Of a stretch of DNA of 12,835 nucleotides, positions 1-8,123 are shown one piece after another. The notes under the pieces were generated by a model that worked only from the letters and a program-made list of their open reading frames with translations, was not told where the DNA came from and made no database searches. The stretch's first letter is position 1. Every line of letters starts with the position of its first letter. The translations under genes were made by a program, and so were the position numbers. Origin of the DNA: an uncultured Lachnospira sp. (GTDB taxonomy: Bacteria; Bacillota; Clostridia; Lachnospirales; Lachnospiraceae); assembly GCA_934358235.1 (NCBI GenBank), contig CAKRKK010000051.1, positions 1 to 12,835 of the forward strand. The letters run 5' to 3'.

Positions 1-623
1 TGGGTATAGTTATTTTCAATATAAGTTATTATTAGTTTTAATTTGTTTCTTTTGCTGTTTGAGAGGCTGTCAGATACTTCATTGCTGGATGCACACAAAT
101 AATGTGTGTTAAGTGCAAAAAAGAAGTTGTATAGGCAGCCTCTTATTTTTAATTCATATCCTGCTGGAAATGTTTCGCATACTTTGTCAGCCTCATCTAT
201 ACAGCTTATGATGTCCTTATAGTGTTGTTCTGATGGTTTGATTATACAGGTCATATCATTATCGGAGTTGTTGATATGTCCGAAATATTCAAAAGTGTTT
301 CTGTCATATTCTTTAGGAAGAAGCATATTAATATTAAATATTATATTTTCATATTTCAGGACAGAATTATCATAATTAGTTATAGAATGAATCCTTCCGG
401 GATAAACTATCAAAAGATCTCCCTGATCTACTAAATACTGGTTTAAGTCAATGTTAACAAGCCCTTGCCCTTCTTTAATGTATATAAGCTCCATTTCGTT
501 GTGCCAATGCAGAGGAACCACTGCAAAGTCCTGTGGAATAGTGCATGGGTATGTATTATATGAAAAGTCAGTATTGTAGTGGCTCTTGGTTTCATGAAGA
601 GTTTCGTATAATGAATCAGGCAT
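1..623 (-). CDS. AraC-family transcriptional regulator, N-terminal cupin part (partial, runs off left edge)
   Basis: This frame is open from an ATG at 623-621 to the window edge, about 207 codons, so the C-terminus is missing. The protein starts MPDSLYETLHE. Residues about 33-100 look like the sugar-binding cupin (AraC_binding) domain: VPLHWHNEMELIYI with His39, His41 and Glu45, then GQGLVNI, then GDLLIVYPGRIHSI. The final visible residues (RNKLKLIITYIENNYT) resemble the first helix of an AraC-type helix-turn-helix domain, so the DNA-binding part lies just outside the window. A ribosome binding site AGGAG (complement of 632-636) sits 8 nt before the ATG. The gene is transcribed divergently from the phosphorylase gene, a common arrangement for a regulator and its target. 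The ligand is unknown. Family assignment is confident; regulation of the neighbouring genes is inference. Confidence 0.85.
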   Translation of the reverse strand, partial: MPDSLYETLHETKSHYNTDFSYNTYPCTIPQDFAVVPLHWHNEMELIYIKEGQGLVNIDLNQYLVDQGDLLIVYPGRIHSITNYDNSVLKYENIIFNINMLLPKEYDRNTFEYFGHINNSDNDMTCIIKPSEQHYKDIISCIDEADKVCETFPAGYELKIRGCLYNFFFALNTHYLCASSNEVSDSLSNSKRNKLKLIITYIENNYT

Positions 624-655
624 AATATAAGCTCCTTTATTTCAATTATGATAGT

Positions 656-685
656 ATTGTACAAGAAAACGATATAATAAATCAA
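656..685 (-). promoter_or_regulatory. Probable sigma-A promoter of the AraC-family gene
   Basis: On the minus strand, TTGATT (complement of 680-685) and TACAAT (complement of 656-661) are separated by 18 nt, close to the TTGACA/TATAAT consensus. It would start transcription about 25-30 nt before the AraC-family ATG, leaving room for the AGGAG site. Confidence 0.55.
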
Positions 686-720
686 GAAAAATATATATAT
701 TGAGATATAATCATACTAGT

Positions 721-769
721 GTCAAAACTAAAAAGCAGTCCGTAGGTATCAAAGTTGAGCGTTTTTGAC
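721..769. repeat. Inverted repeat upstream of the phosphorylase gene, candidate operator
   Basis: GTCAAAAC at 721-728 is mirrored by GTTTTTGAC at 761-769, which differs by one extra T, with 32 nt between. The right arm lies between a possible -35 (TTGAGC, 755-760) and a possible -10 (CATATT, 778-783). It could be a pair of half-sites for a regulator or a weak RNA hairpin. The function is inferred from position only. Confidence 0.35.
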
Positions 770-783
770 TACGACAACATATT
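755..783 (+). promoter_or_regulatory. Possible promoter of the phosphorylase gene
   Basis: TTGAGC at 755-760 and CATATT at 778-783 are spaced by 17 nt and would start transcription near 790, shortly before the ribosome binding site. The -10 is imperfect. A better TATAAT exists at 706-711 but lacks a recognisable -35, so the true promoter is uncertain. Confidence 0.3.
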
Positions 784-800
784 TATAACAATATCAGAAT

Positions 801-805
801 GGAGA
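801..805 (+). promoter_or_regulatory. Ribosome binding site that sets the phosphorylase start at 814
   Basis: GGAGA lies 8 nt before ATG 814. The in-frame ATG at 799 overlaps this site and has no purine-rich sequence upstream, so 814 is the better start. Confidence 0.7.
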
Positions 806-813
806 GTGGAATT

Positions 814-3159
814 ATGTCAGATAAATTGAATTCTATAAGTAATGAATTATTGAATAAGAATCTTAAAGCCTGTAGTAATGAGGAATGCTATGAGGTTATT
901 AAGGAGTACGTTGCAAGGCTTGAAGCATTGAGGGAGAGAGAGGATAATTATTTACAGTCAAAGCTTGGAAAGAAATTATATTATATATCAGCAGAATTTC
1001 TTATAGGAAAGCTGATGTCAAACAATTTAATTAACCTTGGAGTGTATGATGAGGTAAGGGCTGAGCTTGAGGCAGCAGGAAAGGAGCTTGCACAGATTGA
1101 AGAGTTAGAAAGTGAGGCTTCACTTGGAAATGGTGGTCTGGGAAGACTTGCAGCATGCTTTCTGGATTCAATAGCCAATCTTGGACTCAATGGTGATGGT
1201 GTTGGACTTAACTATCATCTTGGACTATTCAGGCAGGTATTTGAGAATGGCAGACAGAAGGAAGTACCAGATTACTGGATAGGAAAGGATAGCTGGCTCA
1301 TTCCAACAGATGTATCATATAAGATAGATTTTGCAGATTTTAGTGTTACTTCAAGAATGTATGATATTAATGTCTATGGTGAAAAGACAACTAATAAATT
1401 ACATTTATTTGATATTGCTACAGTAAATGAAGCTATTGTAAATAAGTCAGGAATTGATTTTGATAAAGATGATATAAAGGAAAATCTTACATTATTTCTT
1501 TATCCGGATGATAGTGATGAGAAGGGAAGAATGCTAAGAATTTACCAGCAGTATTTCATGGTAAGCAATGGAGCAAGGCTTATATTAGATGAGTGCCGTG
1601 CAAAGTGTGAGCAGCTTAATACAGCCTTAACAGATGGAAAAAGAAAGTCTTATAGAAATCTTCCAGAGCTTGCTGTTATACAGATTAATGATACACATCC
1701 AACTATGATTATTCCAGAGCTTATAAGACTTCTTACAGAGAATGGAGATATTGATGGAACAGCTATATCGATGGATGAGGCTATAAAGATAGTATCTGCT
1801 TCCTGCGCATATACCAATCATACTATTCTTGCAGAGGCACTTGAAAAGTGGCCGGTAAGATATCTTGAAAAATGTGTTCCACAGCTTATGCCTGTAATAA
1901 GGGAACTGGATAAAAGAGTGCGTGAACGCTATGATGATAGTTCAGTATATATTATTGAAGAACGTGATGATGACAGCAGAGGGCTTGTTCATATGGCACA
2001 TATTGACATTCATTATGGCATGAGTGTCAATGGAGTTGCAAAGCTGCATACACAGATTTTAAAGAATACAGAGCTTAATAATTTCTATAAGCTTTATCCT
2101 GATAAATTCAATAATAAAACTAATGGTATAACGTTTAGAAGATGGCTTATCCACTGTAACCATGAGCTTGCAGATTATATAACACAGCTAATAGGTGATG
2201 GGTATAAGCATGATGCAAATGAGCTGAAAGCACTTATGTCATATGCCGGGGATCCGTCTGTAATAGAACATTTGTCAGATATTAAGCAGCACAATAAGAC
2301 TGCACTTGCAAAATATCTTTATGATAAGCAGGGAATTGTTATTAATGATAATTCGATATATGATATACAGGTCAAGAGACTTCACGAATATAAAAGACAG
2401 CAGATGAATGCGCTGTATATAATATATAAATATTTTGACATTAAAAACGGAAATATTCCTAAAACACCTGTAACAGTTATATTTGGGGCAAAGGCTGCAC
2501 CTGCATATACAATCGCTAAGGATATAATTCATCTTATACTGACACTTTCAAAGGTTATCAGGGAGGATGAAGATGTTAATAGGTATCTTAATGTTGTAAT
2601 GGTAGAGAATTATAATGTGACACTTGCAGAAAAGCTCATTCCTGCCTGTGATATATCTGAGCAGATATCACTTGCATCTAAGGAAGCAAGCGGAACCGGA
2701 AATATGAAGTTTATGCTGAATGGAGCTGTGACACTTGGAACAATGGATGGAGCTAATGTCGAAATAGCTGAGCTTGTAGGAAAGGATAACATATATACCT
2801 TTGGTGCCTCAAGTGATGAGGTCATAGCACATTATAATAACAATGATTATTGTGCAAAAGAGTTGTATGAGAAGGATCCAGTTATTAAACAATGTGTTGA
2901 TTTTATTATATCAGATACAATGCTTGCTGCTGGTGACAAGGAGGAGCTGAACCGTCTGTATAAAGAAATAGTAGGTAAAGACTGGTTTATGGCATTACTT
3001 GATTTAAAGGCTTATATCAATATTAAGGAACAGGCGTTAGCAGATTATGAAGACCATATGGCATGGGGCAGGAAACAGCTTATAAATATTGCCAATGCCG
3101 GTTTCTTCTCATCAGACAGGACGATAGCAGAATACAACAGAGATATATTCAAGTTATAA
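814..3159 (+). CDS. glgP: Alpha-glucan (glycogen/maltodextrin) phosphorylase
   Basis: The enzyme releases glucose-1-phosphate from the non-reducing end of alpha-1,4-glucans using inorganic phosphate and pyridoxal phosphate, in the cytoplasm. Family hallmarks appear in order: the N-terminal [30 protein letters not shown] near residues 100-120, NDTHP and [15 protein letters not shown] in mid-protein, KRLHEYKRQ starting at Lys521, and the PLP site [15 protein letters not shown] with the cofactor lysine at Lys632, followed by TMDGANVEI. At 781 residues it is close to the usual bacterial length and looks intact. I chose ATG 814 (MSDKLNSIS) because it has a ribosome binding site; the in-frame ATG 799 adds only five residues. 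It precedes a two-component pair and a maltose-type transporter, which favours imported maltodextrins as a substrate, but storage glycogen is equally possible. The family is certain; glgP versus malP cannot be settled here. Confidence 0.96.
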   Translation: MSDKLNSISNELLNKNLKACSNEECYEVIKEYVARLEALREREDNYLQSKLGKKLYYISAEFLIGKLMSNNLINLGVYDEVRAELEAAGKELAQIEELESEASLGNGGLGRLAACFLDSIANLGLNGDGVGLNYHLGLFRQVFENGRQKEVPDYWIGKDSWLIPTDVSYKIDFADFSVTSRMYDINVYGEKTTNKLHLFDIATVNEAIVNKSGIDFDKDDIKENLTLFLYPDDSDEKGRMLRIYQQYFMVSNGARLILDECRAKCEQLNTALTDGKRKSYRNLPELAVIQINDTHPTMIIPELIRLLTENGDIDGTAISMDEAIKIVSASCAYTNHTILAEALEKWPVRYLEKCVPQLMPVIRELDKRVRERYDDSSVYIIEERDDDSRGLVHMAHIDIHYGMSVNGVAKLHTQILKNTELNNFYKLYPDKFNNKTNGITFRRWLIHCNHELADYITQLIGDGYKHDANELKALMSYAGDPSVIEHLSDIKQHNKTALAKYLYDKQGIVINDNSIYDIQVKRLHEYKRQQMNALYIIYKYFDIKNGNIPKTPVTVIFGAKAAPAYTIAKDIIHLILTLSKVIREDEDVNRYLNVVMVENYNVTLAEKLIPACDISEQISLASKEASGTGNMKFMLNGAVTLGTMDGANVEIAELVGKDNIYTFGASSDEVIAHYNNNDYCAKELYEKDPVIKQCVDFIISDTMLAAGDKEELNRLYKEIVGKDWFMALLDLKAYINIKEQALADYEDHMAWGRKQLINIANAGFFSSDRTIAEYNRDIFKL

Positions 3160-3205
3160 TAAAGCAACTTTTCATCATTTTTTCTCATCATTATTATAAA
3201 ATGAT

Positions 3206-3234
3206 TTGCCTGCTGGAATATAAAAGATTATAAT
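3206..3234 (+). promoter_or_regulatory. Probable sigma-A promoter of the two-component operon
   Basis: TTGCCT at 3206-3211 and a perfect TATAAT at 3229-3234 are separated by exactly 17 nt. This is the best canonical promoter on the plus strand of the window. It implies that the response regulator and kinase can be transcribed independently of the phosphorylase gene. Confidence 0.65.
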
Positions 3235-3256
3235 AATATAATGGTGGGGAGGCAGG

Positions 3257-4807
3257 ATGAATATGTATAATATATTAATTGTAGATGATGAAAAGATAGA
3301 AAGAAACGGAATAAAGCTTCTGCTTAAGCGCATGGGCATCAATCTTGGCATTATAGAGGCTGAGAATGGAAAAGAAGCTTATGATTACCTTATGTCTGAT
3401 AATAATAAGGGTGAAGGGCATGTTGACATTCTTTTAACGGATGTCAAGATGCCTTTTATGGATGGAATAGAGCTTATAAGAAATGTAAAAGATGGCGGTG
3501 TCAAGCTTAAAACAATAATATTTTCAGGATATAATGAGTTCGAATATGCAAAGCTTGCTGTAAAGCTTGGTGTCGAGGATTATATACTAAAGCCGGTAGC
3601 ACCGGAGGAGTTCAAGAATACGATGCTAAAGGTTATAAGTGAGCTTGATGAGGAATTAAAGAAAAGTGAAGATTATAATAAGCAGGCTAACAGCTTAAGA
3701 CAGTTTTACCTGTATTCACTTATCAACGGAAGTACAGCAAAGGGAATTGTTAATAATACTGAATTTCTCAATGGCTTTAACAGACTTGTGCTTATTGAAT
3801 TTAATTCGGATTTTTTCGGAAAGTATGAGTTTGATTTTGATAAGGTTGTACAGATTATTAAAGAGGAATGGGAAAGCCTGTATCTTAACCTTAATCCGCA
3901 GCAGTCAGTTATATTGCTGAAAACTCCAGAGGAAGAAGCAGCTAAATCAGATAATAATTATAGAATTGAGAGCTTTCTTAGCGGCCTGCATGATTATATA
4001 TATGAAAATAGCAGACAGTTTATGTATGCGGCTGTGTCTGATGTGTTTAGTGATTATCATAAGCTTTCAGGTGTTATGGATGAGCTGGAAGCACTTATGA
4101 ATAATAAGTTTTATCAGATGGACAGATATATATATTCTGATTATGTGAATGAACAGACACCTGTGTTAGTACAGATTGATGATGATGCACTTATGAAGCA
4201 GATGAAACAAGATATTAAGATGAAGGATGTTACTTTTTTAAGAATTCATTTTGAGGCATTGTGTAAGAAGTACAGAGGACAGACTAATTTCTCACATATA
4301 TATATTAAGTTTGTATTTTCCAACCTGTTGAAGGATTTTTATGATAATATTCCAGGGGCGAATCAGGATGAATTCAGCCGGGAGATAGACAGATTGTATA
4401 CATCTGAGGACTTTTCATGCATTATGGATATTGTTAATAAGAATATTGATTTACTGGAAAAGTCATTTGATAGTGATCCTGTTTCATCTCATAGAGAGAT
4501 AGAGATGGTTAAGGATTATATTCATGGACATTTCGGAGAAGAAATAAGTGCACAGCAGCTTGCAGATATGGTTTATCTTGCACCTAGCTATCTTAGTTCG
4601 CTATTCAAGAAAGAAACGGGGCAGAATCTTAGCAAGTATATTAAGCAGTACCGAATGGAGAAGGCAAGGCAGATGCTTGAGGAGACTAATATGAAGATAG
4701 TATGTATTAGTGAGAAGGTGGGATATCCTAATGTGTCATATTTCTGTCAGAGCTTCAGGGAGTATTGTGGCGTAAGTCCACAGAAGTTCAGGGAAAATGC
4801 AGAATAA
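3257..4807 (+). CDS. YesN-type response regulator (receiver plus AraC-type DNA-binding domain)
   Basis: This 516-residue cytoplasmic transcription factor should be phosphorylated by the kinase encoded next to it. The receiver domain covers about residues 4-125, with acidic pocket Asp10/Asp11, phospho-acceptor Asp62 in LLTDVKMPFMDG, the switch residue Ser90 in IIFSGYNEFEY, and Lys112 in DYILKPV. A long linker of about 130-405 without a recognised fold is usual for the YesN family. The C-terminal AraC-type helix-turn-helix pair spans about 412-516 (VKDYIHGHFGEEISAQQLADM, then ISEKVGYPNVSYFCQSFRE and GVSPQKFRE). GGGGAGG at 3246-3252 is the ribosome binding site. It is only 4 nt from ATG 3257 and 10 nt from in-frame ATG 3263, so the true start may be either. 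Likely targets are the downstream transporter genes; that is inference from position. Confidence 0.93.
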   Translation: MNMYNILIVDDEKIERNGIKLLLKRMGINLGIIEAENGKEAYDYLMSDNNKGEGHVDILLTDVKMPFMDGIELIRNVKDGGVKLKTIIFSGYNEFEYAKLAVKLGVEDYILKPVAPEEFKNTMLKVISELDEELKKSEDYNKQANSLRQFYLYSLINGSTAKGIVNNTEFLNGFNRLVLIEFNSDFFGKYEFDFDKVVQIIKEEWESLYLNLNPQQSVILLKTPEEEAAKSDNNYRIESFLSGLHDYIYENSRQFMYAAVSDVFSDYHKLSGVMDELEALMNNKFYQMDRYIYSDYVNEQTPVLVQIDDDALMKQMKQDIKMKDVTFLRIHFEALCKKYRGQTNFSHIYIKFVFSNLLKDFYDNIPGANQDEFSREIDRLYTSEDFSCIMDIVNKNIDLLEKSFDSDPVSSHREIEMVKDYIHGHFGEEISAQQLADMVYLAPSYLSSLFKKETGQNLSKYIKQYRMEKARQMLEETNMKIVCISEKVGYPNVSYFCQSFREYCGVSPQKFRENAE

Positions 4808-4827
4808 TAATTAGTAATTAAACGTGC

Positions 4828-4831
4828 GAGG
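4828..4831 (+). promoter_or_regulatory. Ribosome binding site favouring a TTG start at 4842
   Basis: GAGG at 4828-4831 is 10 nt before TTG 4842. The in-frame GTG 4824 has only AT-rich sequence upstream, and no ATG is available in frame near here. The choice is tentative. Confidence 0.4.
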
Positions 4832-4841
4832 TACAGTTTGC

Positions 4842-6635
4842 TTGAGATGGATAAGACAGAGAATTAACAATATAAAATTACAGAATAAGCTTGCCAGTAT
4901 CTATATAGTTACTGGTCTTATTCCATTGTTTGTCCTTTTTGCATTTGCGTTCGGACAGATGCGTTCAATTCTTATGGACAGGGATTTAAAGAGCATGCAG
5001 GGTTCATTAGAGCAGTCTGTTGCTACTGTGGACGGTCAGATTGAGGTATATAATAATCTTTCTAACTATATAACCTTTAATGAGACAGTTTCAAGTGTGC
5101 TTGCCTATGATTACAGCAGCACATATGAAATGTACAGCCAGATTGTTACAACCTTTGATCCTATGCTGTCTTCATTAAGATATTTTCATAATGATATAAA
5201 TAAGGTTACAGTATATGTTGATAACGGAATAAAGCATGATACTACGATTGCACCTATTGAGGAAATTGAGAATGAACCCTTTTTCGATATGGCATCAGAC
5301 TTTACAGCTATTAACTGGTATGTAGATAAGGATAACAAAAAGCTTATATCTGCAAGAAAAATGTCAACACTTGAACATATGGGAATTACAGGTATTATGT
5401 ATATAGATGTCGATTATGATAGTGTTATGTCCTCTTATACACAGGGACTTGAACCCGGATGTGGAATAATTGTGGTTGACAGAGCAGGTGAAGTAATTGG
5501 GGAGTTTAATAATATTGGCGATGATAGCAGATATGTTTTGAATTATTCGGACAATAGCGGTATGGAAAAACAAGCAGAAAAGCTGACTTTAGAAAAAATG
5601 CTGGGTGAAGTCCGCTGGGATGGAAGTATATGCAGCAATGCAGGAGGCTATGCACTTGTAAGAAAGGAATCACCGGTTACAGGCTGGACAACATATATAT
5701 ATGAGCCAAGGAAAATGATGTTTAATTCGACAAGCTCGATAGCTGCCATGATAATAGTAGCAGTTGTGGTTGCATTGCTTGGACTGGCAGCGTCTATTAC
5801 AGCTACATCTGGATTTATCACAAAAAGAATAAGAAAGCTGCAGGCGAGCATGGCTAAGGTTGAGCAGGGAGATTTCGATGCAGTCATAAAGACAGAGGAT
5901 AAGGATGAGATTGGAGATCTGATTCAGGGCTTTAATGAGATGACAACACAGACGAAGAACCTTATAACCCAGGTGTATGAAGGCCGCATAAGCCAGAAGG
6001 AATCTGAGATGAAGGCGTTAAGGGCACAGATTAATCCACATTTTCTATATAATTCGTTGTCACTTATTAACTGGAAGGCTATTGAATATGAGCAGGATGA
6101 TATAAGCAGGATTACTCTTGCATTATCTAATTATTACAGAACTTCACTTAACAAGGGTAAGAATACACTTATGCTTGAGCAGGAAGTAAGTAATGTAAGG
6201 TCCTATATAGAGATTCAGCAGGTTATGCACGATAATTCATTTGATGTTGATATTGATATAAGCAGCGATATTCTTAAGGTTGAGTCGTTAAATCTTATAC
6301 TCCAGCCGCTTGTGGAGAATGCCATTGACCATGGAATAGACCTTCTGACTGACAGGCGTGGAGTGATAACTATTAAGGGAAGCCGTTGCCCATATGTAAA
6401 TACGGCTAATGAAAACATAGATATAGTCTGTCTGTCTGTAGCTGATAATGGTGTAGGAATGGATGAAAATATGTGCAAAAGCTTTCTTACAGCGGAGTCT
6501 AAGGGCTATGGTGCACGTAATGTCAATGATAGAATCAGACTATTTTATGGGGAAGAATATCATCTTGAGGTTAAAAGCATAGTTGGTGCAGGTACAACAA
6601 TCATGATTAAATTCCCAGTCAGGATGATGGAATAA
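4842..6635 (+). CDS. YesM-type sensor histidine kinase
   Basis: Membrane-bound sensor kinase, partner of the response regulator encoded 34 nt upstream. From the TTG start (597 residues): a short basic cytoplasmic stretch (RWIRQRINNIKLQNK), TM1 at about 17-41, an extracellular sensor region at about 42-298 of the kind seen in dCache-type YesM kinases, and TM2 at about 300-325. A HAMP domain follows (KRIRKLQASMAKVEQGDF...KDEIGDLIQGFNEM), then the His_kinase domain with the phospho-acceptor His (codon 6039-6041) in INPHFLYNSL. The C-terminal ATPase domain has an N box (LVENAIDHG), a G1 box (ADNGVGMD) and a G2-like GYGARNV, where Ala replaces the common Leu. The start is uncertain: TTG 4842 has a GAGG site, while GTG 4824 has none. 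The ligand is unknown, but the downstream sugar transporter suggests a carbohydrate or a liganded binding protein. Confidence 0.92.
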   Translation: MRWIRQRINNIKLQNKLASIYIVTGLIPLFVLFAFAFGQMRSILMDRDLKSMQGSLEQSVATVDGQIEVYNNLSNYITFNETVSSVLAYDYSSTYEMYSQIVTTFDPMLSSLRYFHNDINKVTVYVDNGIKHDTTIAPIEEIENEPFFDMASDFTAINWYVDKDNKKLISARKMSTLEHMGITGIMYIDVDYDSVMSSYTQGLEPGCGIIVVDRAGEVIGEFNNIGDDSRYVLNYSDNSGMEKQAEKLTLEKMLGEVRWDGSICSNAGGYALVRKESPVTGWTTYIYEPRKMMFNSTSSIAAMIIVAVVVALLGLAASITATSGFITKRIRKLQASMAKVEQGDFDAVIKTEDKDEIGDLIQGFNEMTTQTKNLITQVYEGRISQKESEMKALRAQINPHFLYNSLSLINWKAIEYEQDDISRITLALSNYYRTSLNKGKNTLMLEQEVSNVRSYIEIQQVMHDNSFDVDIDISSDILKVESLNLILQPLVENAIDHGIDLLTDRRGVITIKGSRCPYVNTANENIDIVCLSVADNGVGMDENMCKSFLTAESKGYGARNVNDRIRLFYGEEYHLEVKSIVGAGTTIMIKFPVRMME

Positions 6636-6643
6636 TGTTCATT

Positions 6644-6674
6644 ATGTAAATTTTTATATTTTTTATATTTACAT
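6644..6674. repeat. AT-only inverted repeat after the kinase gene
   Basis: ATGTAAAT (6644-6651) and ATTTACAT (6667-6674) form a perfect 8-bp inverted repeat with a T-rich 15-nt loop. It starts 9 nt after the kinase stop codon. It has no G/C-rich stem and is followed by A's rather than T's, so it does not fit an intrinsic terminator on the plus strand. It could be an operator for the transporter genes or a weak mRNA 3' structure. Confidence 0.35.
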
Positions 6675-6721
6675 CATAAAAAAACAACATATTTCTAAAA
6701 TACTTTATATTTTAATTTTAT

Positions 6722-6812
6722 AAACCTCCTAATATAATTAAATCATCAAGAAAAGTTAAAGACGTCGAAAAACAAAGGATGATTGATGATTAAATTATTA
6801 AGGAGGTTTTTT
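6722..6812 (+). promoter_or_regulatory. Leader hairpin that pairs the ribosome binding site of the binding-protein gene and ends in six T's
   Basis: The left arm 6722-6749 and right arm 6783-6809 pair over about 25 positions. There are nine consecutive pairs (AAACCTCCT 6722-6730 with AGGAGGTTT 6801-6809), a small internal bulge, six pairs (6734-6739 with 6793-6798), one A-A mismatch, and nine more pairs (6741-6749 with 6783-6791). The loop, 6750-6782, contains the palindrome GACGTC at 6761-6766. The right arm contains the Shine-Dalgarno sequence AAGGAGG (6800-6806), 8 nt before ATG 6815, and the stem base runs directly into TTTTTT (6807-6812). The structure therefore has the form of both an intrinsic terminator and a ribosome-site sequestrator. 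GATGATT occurs twice (6778-6784 and 6785-6791), so the left arm has two possible pairing registers. It matches no riboswitch class I recognise. The pairing is seen directly; the regulatory role is inferred. Confidence 0.65.
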
Positions 6813-6814
6813 GT

Positions 6815-8083
6815 ATGAGATTAAAAAAATTAGCAGCAGCACTTATGCTGACAACAATGTGTGGATCACTTTTAACAGGCTGCGGTTCGGGAAATGATTC
6901 AGCAAGCACAGGTAAGGATTCAAAGACAGATGAAAAGATTACAGCAACCATTAAAGTATGGGGACCAGCAGAGGATCAGGCAGAGGAAAATGGTAAATGG
7001 CTTCAGACAATGTGTGAGAAGTTTAATGCTGAGCATCCAAACTGGGATCTTACTTTTGATTATGGTGTATGTGCAGAGGCAGATGCAGGTAAGACTGTAA
7101 CACAGGATCCAAGTAATTCAGGAGATGTTTACTTTTTTGCAAATGACCAGCTTCAGACACTTATTGATGCCAATGCTATTGCAAAGCTTGGTGGTGAAAC
7201 AGCAGATTATGTTAAGAAAACTAATTCAAGTGCAATTGTAGATTCAGTTTCAGTTGATGGTAATGTTTATGGTGTACCATTCACAACTAATACATGGTTT
7301 ATGTATTATGATAAGAGTAAATTCTCAGAAAGTGACGTAAAGAGCTTAGATACAATGCTTTCTAAAAATAAGGTAGCATTTAATATAACAGAAGGCTGGT
7401 ATATGTCAACATTCTATCTTGCTAACGGATGTTCATATTTTGGCAAGGATGGTAAGGATAATTCAGCAGGAATTGATATTTCTGGTGATAAGGGAACACA
7501 GGCAACACAGGCTATGGTTTCATTTGTTAACAATCCTAACTTCGTCAATGACCTTCAGGGTGTAGGTATAGCAGGCTTAAGAGATGGTTCTGTTGGTGCA
7601 TACTTCTCAGGTTCATGGGATTATAAGAGCGTTAAGGAAATTCTTGGTAAAAACTTTGGTGCAGTATCACTTCCAACCTTAAAGATTGGTGGAACAGATA
7701 AGCAGCTTAAGGCATTTGCCGGTTCTAAGGCAGTTGCAGTTAACCCTAACTGCAAGTATCAGCAGGTAGCTGTAGCTTTAGCTAAGTATCTTGGCGGTAA
7801 GGATGCACAGCAGAGCCACTACGAATTAAGAGGGGTTATTCCTTGTAATACAGAGCTTCTTGCAACAGATGCTATCAAGAATGATGCTCTTATAACAGCA
7901 CAGAATGATACCTTTAACAAGACATCAGTTATCCAGCCAACAGTATCAGGAATGAATGATTACTGGACACCAGCACAGAACTTTGCAAAGGCTGTAGTTA
8001 ATGGCGAGATTACTCTGGATAATGCAGAAGCAAAGACACAGGATTTCTACAAGCAGATTAATACATCAATTGTAAGTAAATAA
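6815..8083 (+). CDS. MalE-like sugar ABC transporter substrate-binding lipoprotein
   Basis: Extracellular, membrane-anchored receptor that delivers sugar to the MalF/MalG-type permease encoded next. The 422-residue precursor has a basic N-terminus and hydrophobic signal (MRLKKLAAALMLTTM) and a lipobox LTGC with Cys23 as lipid-anchored residue. A Ser/Gly/Lys-rich linker (about 24-43) precedes the family 1 binding-protein fold beginning ITATIKVWGP. Typical features follow: FNAEHPNW, DVYFFANDQLQTLIDANAIAKL, VDGNVYGVPFTTNTWFMYYDKSKF, YFSGSWD and AGSKAVAVNPNC. These strongly resemble the maltose/maltodextrin-binding proteins of Clostridia. An AAGGAGG site 8 nt upstream fixes the start, and that site is buried in the leader hairpin. 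The perfect hairpin after the stop codon suggests the gene may be expressed at a higher level than the permeases. Family is certain; maltodextrin as ligand is likely but inferred. Confidence 0.93.
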   Translation: MRLKKLAAALMLTTMCGSLLTGCGSGNDSASTGKDSKTDEKITATIKVWGPAEDQAEENGKWLQTMCEKFNAEHPNWDLTFDYGVCAEADAGKTVTQDPSNSGDVYFFANDQLQTLIDANAIAKLGGETADYVKKTNSSAIVDSVSVDGNVYGVPFTTNTWFMYYDKSKFSESDVKSLDTMLSKNKVAFNITEGWYMSTFYLANGCSYFGKDGKDNSAGIDISGDKGTQATQAMVSFVNNPNFVNDLQGVGIAGLRDGSVGAYFSGSWDYKSVKEILGKNFGAVSLPTLKIGGTDKQLKAFAGSKAVAVNPNCKYQQVAVALAKYLGGKDAQQSHYELRGVIPCNTELLATDAIKNDALITAQNDTFNKTSVIQPTVSGMNDYWTPAQNFAKAVVNGEITLDNAEAKTQDFYKQINTSIVSK

Positions 8084-8123
8084 AGGCTTAAGTAATTCAT
8101 AATTTAAGTAATTATTAAAAGGA

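Noticed and set aside
443..685. Minus-strand open frame of 80 codons at the left end
   Set aside because: It overlaps the AraC-family gene in a different frame on the same strand. The other frame has the cupin motifs and a ribosome binding site; this one has neither.
691..700. AT-dinucleotide run (ATATATATAT) in the divergent region
   Set aside because: Short simple-sequence stretch as expected in AT-rich intergenic DNA; no evidence that it varies in length or has a function.
754..767. Catabolite-repression (cre) site around TTGAGCGTTTTTGAC
   Set aside because: The central CG is present but both outer TG/CA pairs of the cre consensus are missing. I saw no good cre site elsewhere in the intergenic regions either.
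3187..3205. Small hairpin ATCATT-n7-AATGAT after the phosphorylase gene as a terminator
   Set aside because: Only six AT-rich pairs, with no T-run after it (the T-run lies before it), and it abuts the -35 of the next promoter.
6894..7100. Plus-strand 68-codon open frame inside the MalE-like gene
   Set aside because: Out-of-frame shadow of a clearly coding gene, with low-complexity Gln/Arg content and no ribosome binding site of its own.
8088..8113. Direct repeat TTAAGTAATT (two copies, 16-nt period)
   Set aside because: Short and AT-rich, with only two copies; not enough to call an iteron, attachment site or array by itself.
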